A stretch of DNA of 44,863 nt from an uncultured Ectothiorhodospiraceae bacterium (GTDB lineage Bacteria > Pseudomonadota > Gammaproteobacteria > UBA6429 > Thiohalophilaceae). The notes below the pieces were generated by a model. It was not told where the DNA came from. It worked only from the letters and a program-made list of their open reading frames with translations, and did not search any database. The number at the start of each line of letters is the position of its first letter. The first letter of the stretch is position 1. Below are positions 7,688 through 15,656 of this stretch, in pieces. The stretch spans positions 1 to 44,863 of the forward strand of contig CAMYOL010000051.1 in assembly GCA_947260005.1 (NCBI GenBank), read 5' to 3'. The position numbers were made by a program, and so were the translations under genes.

Positions 7688-10302
7688 AAAAACACCTCGA
7701 TTCTGAACCCGAAGAACAAACGAAAAATTTATACGCCAGAATAAAAAAACAGGTATCCCCACCAGGTACTGATATTATTCAAGCCGATCCAGCACCATAC
7801 ATAAAAAATAAAAAAGAAAAATATTTATTACCAAAGTGTATTGGCCGGGAAAGCGAAATAAGCATGATTTGCTCCTGCATTGAACATACCTCTACTACAA
7901 AACAGGGGCAGTGCATCTTTATCAGTGGTGATGACGGTATTGGAAAAAGTTATTTTCTGACTCAGGCATCCGAATTTGCTATCCAGCTAAATATGAAAAC
8001 GGCTAAAACACGATTTTTTGATATAAACTACAGTCATGAAAATGGTATTCGAGAATTTCTGTTAAACATCACCAATACCTCTTTATTAGCAGACAGTAAA
8101 GAAATCCCCGTCTATATCGCAAATCAATTTTTTCAGCATCATCCTAAATATGATCACTATTTGGCTACGCTTTATTCTATTTTAGATTTTCAGATACCCA
8201 AAAGATTGCTCAGCAAATATGAAACTCTTAAACCAGCAGCACGTAAATTACTCATGAAGACGGTTATTATCGAAATCGTGACGAAAGTTGCTGCTAAATC
8301 ACCAGTGATGATTATCCTGGATGACAGCCAGTATATGACAGCGAACATGAAACTGATTGCTCTAGCACTCATAAATCTAACCCGTAATTTACCGGTAATA
8401 ATAGTTTGCGTTTCCAATCAAAAACAAGATAACGCCGCGAGCGATATTAAAGATGTACCAGTCACGACGATTAAAATGGTTCCCTTAAATAAATCACAGG
8501 CTCAACTTATTTTCCCTGATATCGATGATTTCCAGAATACTAATTTACTTTATTTATCCTGGCTGCAACGAACAGAGGCCGTCACTAAAACTGAATATCA
8601 TCGGACTCTTGCGGAAATACTCGAGCAGATAAACTTACGCTTAAATGAAGAAGAACGCGATGCATTAAACATTGCATCCATACTTGGTTTACGTTTTAGC
8701 ACCGAGGTATTAAATACCCTGCTTGACAACCCTCATTTTGAAACAACAAGATTAATTAAACTTGGATACCTAAAATCATTTGGTAATATATTGGAGTTTA
8801 CTCATCAGATTATACAACTGACTTTGTACAAATCACTGAGCATTAAACTTCGCACGAAACTACATTATAAAGCCGCCTCATATTATCTATTTGGAAACGC
8901 ACCACTGCATGCCTATCATCTGGAGGCAGCTGGCTCAAATGATGCAGCAAAGGCTTACCTGTCAGCTGCCATATCAACAAGCAATAACTTTAAAACCGAT
9001 CTCGCTTTACATTATTACGAAAAAGCCATGGATTGTGCTCAGGATAATAATGAAAAATACTTTGCTGCTAGACATAAAGGAGATCTATTACTGGAATCCG
9101 ATCGCATCGCCCTGGCGGTGCAAGCCTATGACCAGGCGCAGAGTTTCGCAAGCAACCAACATGATCAAGCGCTTGCCTGGATGGGTATGGCAGTTGGATT
9201 AATAGAACGAAAGCAATATACGGCCGCACAGAGCTTATTAGAACGTTGCGAGCCAATTCTAACAAAATCTCCGGGGCATGAATCGCCTGAGCACATCATT
9301 CCAGCGAAACTATATTTTTATCTTGCTAAAACAATGGCTCATTTGAAATTAGCGGATGCGGCTATTCGTTTTAACAAAATAGCTTTTGAACATGCTAAAC
9401 AGGCTGGCACAAGCTATTGGCAGGCAAAAATTGCACTTTCTTTAGGTGAGATAGAATTTAGGCAGTTACACCTAACCAGGGCCTATTCGAACCTCAGTTT
9501 TGCCCTGCAACTTGCCCGGGAAGAACAGCACAACGATCTTGAAGTACAAGTTCTAATTACCCTGGCTAAAACGAAACTTTTTAAAGCTGATTTTCTAGGT
9601 GCCGCAAACGATTTAGAACACGCTATGAACCTGGCATCAATGAATGAAGATCATCAAAGCGTACTCGAAAATTTATGCGTATTATGTTTGTTAGATTTCT
9701 ATAAGGGTAAATTTTCCAGATTACAACAACATACAGAACTGGCAACTGAACTTTGCAGTCTGATCGGCTCGACGGATAAAAATAACCACATCGCAAGTTA
9801 TCAACTGCTGGCTGCTTATCACACAAACAACCACCATCAGCTACAGCGGCTTATTAAGGAAATTAAAAATAGTATTGATTCCAGGAATATCACCTCTTCG
9901 TATGTCCTTGCGCCCATTATGGCTTTAACTGAAAAGCAAGCAGAGGATGCATTGGCCTACTTAATAACAACAAAAAACACTTTGTCACATTTAGACGGCC
10001 CAGAGGCCCTGGAATGTTGCTTTTTATCTATCGAAGCCGCGATTCATCATCAACTGTGGGACATTGCTATTGAAATAGCCGATAAACTCATTCTGTTAAT
10101 CAATAATGAAGCCCTACACTTTTTTATTATGTGCGCTGAGCGGGTACGAATACTCTCTCAAATTGCCCAGGATGATATGACAGAGGTAACCCGGACGGAA
10201 CTTGTTGATATTTTTGCTTCGGCAAAACAGTTTGGCCTGGAAATCCATCTGCCTGCTTATGAAGAAGCGTTAAATCAATTACGGGACCCTATTCAGGTAT
10301 AA
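7666..10302 (+). CDS. AAA/NB-ARC-like ATPase with TPR repeats, C-terminal part of the split SARP regulator
   Basis: The first 27 residues (CCRQIKKHLDSEPEEQ and onward) are the end of a BTAD domain, which shows that this frame was once joined to the preceding gene. It then has an AAA-type NTPase module with Walker A GDDGIGKS (88-95) and Walker B MIILDD (about 215-220). From about residue 400 it has a long array of TPR-like helix pairs to the end at 878. In intact relatives the whole chain is a signal-dependent activator in which ATP binding and the TPR sensor control the SARP domain. The ATG overlaps the upstream gene by 22 bases and has AGGA seven bases before it, so translation can restart here and both halves may still be made. 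The regulated genes are unknown. Confidence 0.75.
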   Translation: MDCCRQIKKHLDSEPEEQTKNLYARIKKQVSPPGTDIIQADPAPYIKNKKEKYLLPKCIGRESEISMICSCIEHTSTTKQGQCIFISGDDGIGKSYFLTQASEFAIQLNMKTAKTRFFDINYSHENGIREFLLNITNTSLLADSKEIPVYIANQFFQHHPKYDHYLATLYSILDFQIPKRLLSKYETLKPAARKLLMKTVIIEIVTKVAAKSPVMIILDDSQYMTANMKLIALALINLTRNLPVIIVCVSNQKQDNAASDIKDVPVTTIKMVPLNKSQAQLIFPDIDDFQNTNLLYLSWLQRTEAVTKTEYHRTLAEILEQINLRLNEEERDALNIASILGLRFSTEVLNTLLDNPHFETTRLIKLGYLKSFGNILEFTHQIIQLTLYKSLSIKLRTKLHYKAASYYLFGNAPLHAYHLEAAGSNDAAKAYLSAAISTSNNFKTDLALHYYEKAMDCAQDNNEKYFAARHKGDLLLESDRIALAVQAYDQAQSFASNQHDQALAWMGMAVGLIERKQYTAAQSLLERCEPILTKSPGHESPEHIIPAKLYFYLAKTMAHLKLADAAIRFNKIAFEHAKQAGTSYWQAKIALSLGEIEFRQLHLTRAYSNLSFALQLAREEQHNDLEVQVLITLAKTKLFKADFLGAANDLEHAMNLASMNEDHQSVLENLCVLCLLDFYKGKFSRLQQHTELATELCSLIGSTDKNNHIASYQLLAAYHTNNHHQLQRLIKEIKNSIDSRNITSSYVLAPIMALTEKQAEDALAYLITTKNTLSHLDGPEALECCFLSIEAAIHHQLWDIAIEIADKLILLINNEALHFFIMCAERVRILSQIAQDDMTEVTRTELVDIFASAKQFGLEIHLPAYEEALNQLRDPIQV

Positions 10303-10335
10303 AAATGATATCAAATTCATGTATAATCGCGAATT

Positions 10336-10707
10336 ATGTCCATCATAAAATCCATACACGTTCTTTGTGCACTTTTATCGATTAGTGGATTTATCTATCG
10401 CGGTATTCTTAAACTAACCCGACCTGAAAAATTAACTCAAAAGTGGCTAAAGATTACCCCACACATTATTGACACGGTACTTTTGGCCAGCGCCATTTAT
10501 CTTGTTTTAGCATCACATTATTACCCAACCCTGTTTAACTGGGTTACGGTTAAAATTATTGCTTTAGTACTGTACATTATTTTAGGTTTATTCACGTTAC
10601 GTTTTTGTAAAAGCCAGGCGGGCGTTCTTATAAGCTTTATCCTTGCGCTGACTACCTTCAGTTACATTGTTTTCGTTGCCAGAACAAAGTTAATATGGTT
10701 TCTCTAA
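10336..10707 (+). CDS. SirB2-family membrane protein
   Basis: This 123-residue protein has four hydrophobic segments and the SirB2-family features: IKSIHVLCALLSISGFIYRG at the start, then the polar HIIDTVLLASAIYL helix and a C-terminal FIALTTFSYIVFVA-like helix. SirB2 was named in Salmonella near a regulator of invasion genes, but its molecular role is not known; it is an inner-membrane protein. A TATAAT at 10322-10327 lies only nine bases before the ATG. That would give an almost leaderless transcript or may be coincidental. The gene overlaps pyrC by 13 bases, so the two are likely co-translated. Confidence 0.85.
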   Translation: MSIIKSIHVLCALLSISGFIYRGILKLTRPEKLTQKWLKITPHIIDTVLLASAIYLVLASHYYPTLFNWVTVKIIALVLYIILGLFTLRFCKSQAGVLISFILALTTFSYIVFVARTKLIWFL

Positions 10708-11729
10708 CCATCACCCAGCCAGATGACTGGCATTTACATGTCCGCGATGGTGACGCATTAGCAGATATCATGTCTGAAACCACGCGCTGCTTTGCTCGTG
10801 CGATCATCATGCCCAATCTAAATCCGCCTGTGACGACAACGCAACAAGCCGAAGCCTATCGTCAACGTATTATGCTGGCCATTCCCGATGATGTTAATTT
10901 CACCCCGTTAATGACTTTATACCTAACCGATCAGACTGATCCTGAAGAAATTGAATTAGCCAGGGCCTCTGGCTTTGTGCATGCTGTCAAATACTATCCT
11001 GCTGGTGCAACGACTAATTCCGACTCAGGTGTAACCGATATTCGCAAAACCTATAACGCATTGCAGGCGCTAAGCGATAATGGCATTCCTTTACTCATCC
11101 ATGGTGAAGTCACTGACCCGAATAGCGATGTATTCGAGCGTGAAAAATTATTTATCGATCAAGTTTTAACACAAATCATTCGTGATTTTCCTGATCTTAA
11201 AATTGTACTTGAACACATCACGACCAAACATGCGGTGGAATTTATCCTGGCCCAGTCCGATAATCTGGCCGCAACTATAACCCCACACCACTTACTTTAT
11301 AATCGCAATGCCATGTTCAAAGGCGGGATTCGCCCGCACTACTATTGCCTGCCGATCTTAAAACACGAGCAGCACCGCCTTGCACTGGTCGATGCAGCGA
11401 CCTCAGGTAACCCTAAATTTTTCTTAGGCACCGATAGTGCGCCCCATGCTGTTGCTAACAAAGAATCAAGTTGTGGATGTGCAGGGATATATAACGCGCC
11501 GGTGGCCATCGAACTCTATACGTATATATTCGAACAGGCTGGCGCACTTGATAAACTTGAAGACTTTGCCAGCCTGTATGGTCCACGATTTTATAATTTA
11601 CCGACTAATACCAGCGAATTGACATTAGTAAAACAAAGTTGGACAGTCCCCGCCAATAAACCATTGGCCAGTGAAACCATTATTCCATTGTGTAATGGTG
11701 AGCAGTTAAGTTGGCAAGTGCAAACCTAA
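10695..11729 (+). CDS. pyrC: Dihydroorotase, homodimeric type
   Basis: This 344-residue enzyme closes carbamoyl aspartate to dihydroorotate in pyrimidine synthesis. The length and motifs match the short PyrC class of E. coli. The metal-binding HxH is in DDWHLHVRDG (residues about 8-17). The lysine that is carbamylated to bridge the two zincs is in HAVKYYPAGATTNSDSG. Further ligand histidines are in LIHGEV and LEHITTKHA, and the catalytic aspartate is in GTDSAPH. The start overlaps the 3' end of sirB2 by 13 bases, suggesting translational coupling. Its end lies 12 bases from the end of the convergent TraB-type gene, with no room for a separate terminator. Confidence 0.96.
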   Translation: MVSLTITQPDDWHLHVRDGDALADIMSETTRCFARAIIMPNLNPPVTTTQQAEAYRQRIMLAIPDDVNFTPLMTLYLTDQTDPEEIELARASGFVHAVKYYPAGATTNSDSGVTDIRKTYNALQALSDNGIPLLIHGEVTDPNSDVFEREKLFIDQVLTQIIRDFPDLKIVLEHITTKHAVEFILAQSDNLAATITPHHLLYNRNAMFKGGIRPHYYCLPILKHEQHRLALVDAATSGNPKFFLGTDSAPHAVANKESSCGCAGIYNAPVAIELYTYIFEQAGALDKLEDFASLYGPRFYNLPTNTSELTLVKQSWTVPANKPLASETIIPLCNGEQLSWQVQT

Positions 11730-11741
11730 TAAACTAACGTT

Positions 11742-12620
11742 CTAATAAATTACAGTAACCTGATAACCTTGTTGCCGTAATAATTCCAATATTCCTTGTT
11801 TGCCGGGTAAATGTAATGCTCCGACTGCAATAAATGCCTTACCTACCGAGAGTTGCGGCTGCATTCTTTTAACCATGCGATGATTACGCTCATTAATTAA
11901 TTTATCTTCCATGATACTGGATAATGACGAATCAATTTTTTTCATTTCATTGTCACTAAATTGCTTCATACCTTTTAAATCTCGTTTGACATATAACCTA
12001 ATTAAAGTATTAATTTTAGCGGGCATCTGCGCGTGATCTTTTATTGCCTGATCGAGCATAATCAATTGCTGTGACTCTGTCATATTGTCAAAGACACTCA
12101 TTTGTTCTGCGACCGTCTCAAGGCCATATGTCTTTTTGCCCTGGCTTTGCGCCATTTGAAATAGTTGCAGATCTAAAAATACACCGGTCTGAGGTTTTGG
12201 CATACTCAGTTGCGCGGCCACTGCCCAGGGTTTCATTTTCGAAAGCATGGCCTCCGGCACGCCATAAGTTCCCATTAACGAGACACACTTATTATAACGC
12301 TGTGCACCAATCACAGATTGCAGTGATTTATTATCAGGTAACAGCATTTGCATTTGTGCCTGTAACATCGCATTCATATTCAAATCTAATTCAGCGGTAA
12401 AACTACTCGCTTGTTGAAGCGCCTGGCTCACCTGAGTTGGTAACTGGGTGACTGCCGGGTCATCAGAATGGATGGTTCCTAGCACATAACTGGTTTGCTG
12501 CCCCGATTTACTGATCTTCCAAAGTAGTCCATTTCCCGAGCCTGCCGACCATGCATTCATCGAGATGCTGAATATCAGCACACATGTTAACAAGGCGTTT
12601 TTCTTTAAAATCCCACGCAT
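11742..12620 (-). CDS. TraB/GumN-family exported protein
   Basis: I chose the ATG ending at 12620 (292 residues) because AAAGGA sits eight bases before it and the protein then opens with a typical signal peptide (MRGILKKNALLTCVLIFSIS, cleavage near AWSAG). The family marks are clear: TSYVLGTIHSDDP near the N terminus and VGALHLPGKQGILELL near the end, the two conserved GxxH motifs thought to bind metal. TraB/GumN (TIKI-like) proteins resemble metalloproteases; activity in bacteria is mostly untested. It stands alone and converges on pyrC. Confidence 0.88.
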   Translation of the reverse strand: MRGILKKNALLTCVLIFSISMNAWSAGSGNGLLWKISKSGQQTSYVLGTIHSDDPAVTQLPTQVSQALQQASSFTAELDLNMNAMLQAQMQMLLPDNKSLQSVIGAQRYNKCVSLMGTYGVPEAMLSKMKPWAVAAQLSMPKPQTGVFLDLQLFQMAQSQGKKTYGLETVAEQMSVFDNMTESQQLIMLDQAIKDHAQMPAKINTLIRLYVKRDLKGMKQFSDNEMKKIDSSLSSIMEDKLINERNHRMVKRMQPQLSVGKAFIAVGALHLPGKQGILELLRQQGYQVTVIY

Positions 12621-12687
12621 TTCTATATCCTTTACTGACTGCAATTATTAACTATAAATTTAGCACTCTTTTCTATATCCTGTGTGA

Positions 12688-13320
12688 ATGAATCATACAA
12701 ATCCAGACGCACCGATCCAATTAATTGCTCACCGATTCCGCGGATTTCTCCCTGTCATTGTCGATGTTGAAACCTCCGGCTTTGATCCAAATAAAAATGC
12801 ACTATTAGAGGTCGCTGCCGTTCCGATTGTCGCTGATCAGGAAGGCTATATGGCACCCGGCGCCACTATCGCTTGTCATGTTGAACCCTTCGAAGGTTCG
12901 ATACTTGATCCTAAAGCATTGGAATTTAATGGTATTGACCCACATCACCCTTTTCGCATGGCAAAATCAGAACCAGAAGCCCTCGAGCACATTTTTAAGC
13001 CCATCCGTACTTTGGTAAAAAGCAAACAATGCTCACGGGCGATACTGGTCGGCCATAATGCCTTTTTTGATTTGGGTTTTATTCGCGCCGCAGTAGAACG
13101 ATGCAATATTAAAAATCAGCCTTTTCACTCTTTCAGTAGCTTTGATACTGCGACATTGGCAGGTCTTGCCTACGGGCAAACCGTGTTAGCGCGCGCCGCA
13201 ATCGCCGCAAAAATTGAGTGGGAAGCAGAGAAAGCTCACTCAGCAATTTATGATGCGGAAAAAACCGCAGAGCTGTTCTGTAAGATAGTCAATACCTGGG
13301 ACAAACATATCGGTATTTAG
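12688..13320 (+). CDS. rnt: Ribonuclease T
   Basis: This 210-residue DEDDh exonuclease trims 3' ends of tRNA and other stable RNAs and takes part in CCA turnover and DNA repair. All catalytic motifs are present: VDVETSGFD (Exo I, D and E), HNAFFDLGF (Exo II) and [14 protein letters not shown] (Exo III, H and D). The RNase-T hallmark [15 protein letters not shown] is at the start, and the spacing fits this enzyme better than the polymerase III epsilon subunit. It is divergent from the TraB-type gene and ends at a hairpin shared with grxD. Confidence 0.95.
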   Translation: MNHTNPDAPIQLIAHRFRGFLPVIVDVETSGFDPNKNALLEVAAVPIVADQEGYMAPGATIACHVEPFEGSILDPKALEFNGIDPHHPFRMAKSEPEALEHIFKPIRTLVKSKQCSRAILVGHNAFFDLGFIRAAVERCNIKNQPFHSFSSFDTATLAGLAYGQTVLARAAIAAKIEWEAEKAHSAIYDAEKTAELFCKIVNTWDKHIGI

Positions 13321-13335
13321 CTTGAATCAACAAAA

Positions 13336-13360
13336 AAGCCCGCATAAACGGGCTTGATTT
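13336..13360. terminator. Terminator between convergent rnt and grxD
   Basis: The stem AAGCCCG, loop CATAAA, CGGGCTT has a run of six A's on the left. It therefore gives a strong T-tail for the minus-strand grxD transcript and a weaker one (TTGATTT) for rnt. Confidence 0.88.
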
Positions 13361-13381
13361 AATATCTAATTTGAAACCTAT

Positions 13382-13696
13382 TTAAGCGCTGGCTTCTTCC
13401 ATCATCGTTTTTAGCTCACCTTTTTGATAAAGCTCTAAGGTAATATCACATCCACCTATCAATTCACCATGAATATAGATTTGAGGAAAGGTAGGCCAAT
13501 CCTGATAACGTGGCAGGTTTTCAAAAATATCCTGATCCATCAACACGTTTACATGTGCAAACTCCTTACCACATGATTGTAATGCCTGTGCCGCACGCGA
13601 AGAAAAACCACATTGCGGTAACTGTGGAGTACCTTTCATGAAAATAACGGCTGAGTTGTCTTTTACAATTTTGTCGATTCTTTCTAATACGTCCAT
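13382..13696 (-). CDS. grxD: Monothiol glutaredoxin, Grx4 type
   Basis: This 104-residue protein has the monothiol active site CGFS (within PQLPQCGFSSRA). It also has the glutathione-binding and dimerisation elements WPTFPQIYIHGELIGGCDI. It delivers or stores 2Fe-2S clusters bound between two protomers and two glutathiones, often with BolA. I use the ATG ending at 13696, which gives the usual family start MDVLERIDKIVKDN; a longer frame upstream (26 extra codons) has no family character. AGAGG lies about ten bases before this ATG. It is monocistronic. Confidence 0.95.
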   Translation of the reverse strand: MDVLERIDKIVKDNSAVIFMKGTPQLPQCGFSSRAAQALQSCGKEFAHVNVLMDQDIFENLPRYQDWPTFPQIYIHGELIGGCDITLELYQKGELKTMMEEASA

Positions 13697-13851
13697 CGGG
13701 TTATAACCTCTAATGCAGTGATCTGCTGTCAGTGGAATCGCTGCGAAACAGTTCACAGCAAAGTTAAATATCACGTAATTCTAATATAGTCTTTAGGAAA
13801 ACGAAACCAATACTTGAGTTAATTAGTAGGATATGGGCATGTTTTCAACTT

Positions 13852-15633
13852 TCAAGCCCGATCGACATGAGTTTGTAACCAGAACTCCAGCAAAGCCAAA
13901 TGCCACAACTTACTGCCCTGTAAGCGCGTAAAGTGTTGATCTGGCTCGGATAATAGCTTCTCAACATAGGCAGGCTGATATAAGCCTCGTTGCTGAGCCG
14001 CCGGCTGCAGCAAAATATCACGCATAAAATCGAGAAATTCACCCCGCACAAATTTTAGTGCCGGCATTGGAAAATAACCTTTGGGACGATCGATGACCGC
14101 ATCCGGCACGATACCACGCGAGATCTGCTTCAGTATGTGTTTACCACCACTGCCAAGTTTTAAATGAGGTGGCACCTGTGCAGCCAACTCAACCAGACCA
14201 TAATCAAGAAACGGCACCCGCGCTTCGAGCCCAAAGGCCATGGTCATGTTGTCTACCCGTTTCACAGGATCATCAACGATCAAGGTGGTCACATCGGTAC
14301 GCAACACCCGATCGATAAACTCATCCGCATCGGGCTCATTTAATAATTCTGCCATTTTGAGAGAGGTATAGTCTTCGCCGTGATAGCGTTTATTCACGGT
14401 CTCTAAAAATTCAGTATGATCACGGTCAAAATAATATCGACCAAAGCGATCGACGTACTCTCCATTAATATCCTCATGCATTCGTGGATACCAGAAATAT
14501 CCGGCAAACACTTCATCCGCACCCTGACCGCTTTGTACCACCTTCACACTTTGAGAAACCTGTTCGGATAATAAATAAAACGCCACCGCATCCTGACCAA
14601 ACATCGGTTCCGACATCGCTTGCACGGCCTCAGGTAATCTTTTTAAGACCTGATCATTGGCAATGTGAATCTTGTGATGTTGTGTTTTATATCTTTCAAC
14701 AACCTGATCAGAATATTCAAACTCATCGCCTTTTTCTTCGGGTTGATCTTCAAAACCAATAGAATAAGTTAATAAATCTTTTACATTACTCTCAGCAAGC
14801 AAGGCCACTAACAGGCTTGAATCCAGACCGCCCGAAAGTAAAACACCGACCGGAACATCAGCCACCATTAAACGTTTTCGCACCGCCTCGCGTAATTGAT
14901 CATGAATCCTGTCAGTCCATTCTTGATCGGTATAATTCTCTTTTGGACGTTGAGCCTTAAGATGCCAGTAACGGCGAGAGGTGGTTTTACCTTTTTTATC
15001 GATCATCAACGAAGTGCCGGGTTCAAGCTTTTTTATACCCGATAAGATGGTATGCGGTGCCGGAATAACGGCATGCAAGGTGAACTGATGGTGTAAGCCA
15101 ACCTTATCAATCGAAGTATCGATATTTCCTGCCGCTAGTAAAGCCTGCGTATTAGAGGCAAAACGAATAAAGTGTTCATTTCTTGAAAAATAAAAAGGTT
15201 TGATACCCATGCGATCACGAGCAATAAACAATTGTTTTTTATTCTGGTCCCAAATCGCAAAGGCAAACATACCATCTAAATATTCCGGGCAATGCTCGCC
15301 CCATTTGTGATACGCCTTCAAGATAACCTCAGTATCACCCTCGCTTTGGAATGAATAGCCTTCTTCAATAAATCGTTTACGTAACTCAGGATAGTTATAG
15401 ATAGCCCCATTAAACACGATCGTTAATCCTAATGCCGAGTCAAACATGGGTTGATTAGAACGCGATGATAAGTCGATAATAGATAAGCGCCGATGACCTA
15501 GCTGGATAACTTCATTTGACCAACTGGATTCAAAGTCCGGACCGCGCCGCGCTAATTCGGGTAACATTTTTTTTATTACATCAGGATTTAATGCCTGTCC
15601 ATCAAAACGTAATTCGCCACATATTCCACACAT
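13852..15633 (-). CDS. Asparagine-synthase-like amidotransferase, N-acetylglutaminylglutamine-amide clade
   Basis: This 593-residue glutamine amidotransferase must start at the ATG ending at 15633 so that Cys2 of MCGICGELRF is the free N-terminal nucleophile. The glutaminase domain (2 to about 210) has RRGPDFE and VFNGAIYNYPELR. The synthetase domain has the ATP loop LLSGGLDSSLLVALLA. Several stretches (LHHQFTLHAVIPAPHTIL, RPKGYFPMPALKFVRG, SKLWHLALLEFWLQTH) match, as I recall the family, the amidotransferase (TIGR03104) that amidates the dipeptide in the osmoprotectant NAGGN. Plain AsnB is the alternative. The usual partner, a GNAT/ATP-grasp NAGGN synthase, is not next to it. The gene lies 23 bases after the hydantoinase gene and is likely in its operon. 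Confidence 0.8.
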   Translation of the reverse strand: MCGICGELRFDGQALNPDVIKKMLPELARRGPDFESSWSNEVIQLGHRRLSIIDLSSRSNQPMFDSALGLTIVFNGAIYNYPELRKRFIEEGYSFQSEGDTEVILKAYHKWGEHCPEYLDGMFAFAIWDQNKKQLFIARDRMGIKPFYFSRNEHFIRFASNTQALLAAGNIDTSIDKVGLHHQFTLHAVIPAPHTILSGIKKLEPGTSLMIDKKGKTTSRRYWHLKAQRPKENYTDQEWTDRIHDQLREAVRKRLMVADVPVGVLLSGGLDSSLLVALLAESNVKDLLTYSIGFEDQPEEKGDEFEYSDQVVERYKTQHHKIHIANDQVLKRLPEAVQAMSEPMFGQDAVAFYLLSEQVSQSVKVVQSGQGADEVFAGYFWYPRMHEDINGEYVDRFGRYYFDRDHTEFLETVNKRYHGEDYTSLKMAELLNEPDADEFIDRVLRTDVTTLIVDDPVKRVDNMTMAFGLEARVPFLDYGLVELAAQVPPHLKLGSGGKHILKQISRGIVPDAVIDRPKGYFPMPALKFVRGEFLDFMRDILLQPAAQQRGLYQPAYVEKLLSEPDQHFTRLQGSKLWHLALLEFWLQTHVDRA

Positions 15634-15656
15634 ATTTACGAGCTGGGCTTGCCAAA

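Noticed and set aside
11742-12620. Haem-uptake ChaN-like or conjugation TraB reading of the TraB-type gene
   Set aside because: The GTIHSDDP and GALHLPGKQG motifs belong to the TraB/GumN family; no conjugation or haem genes are near.
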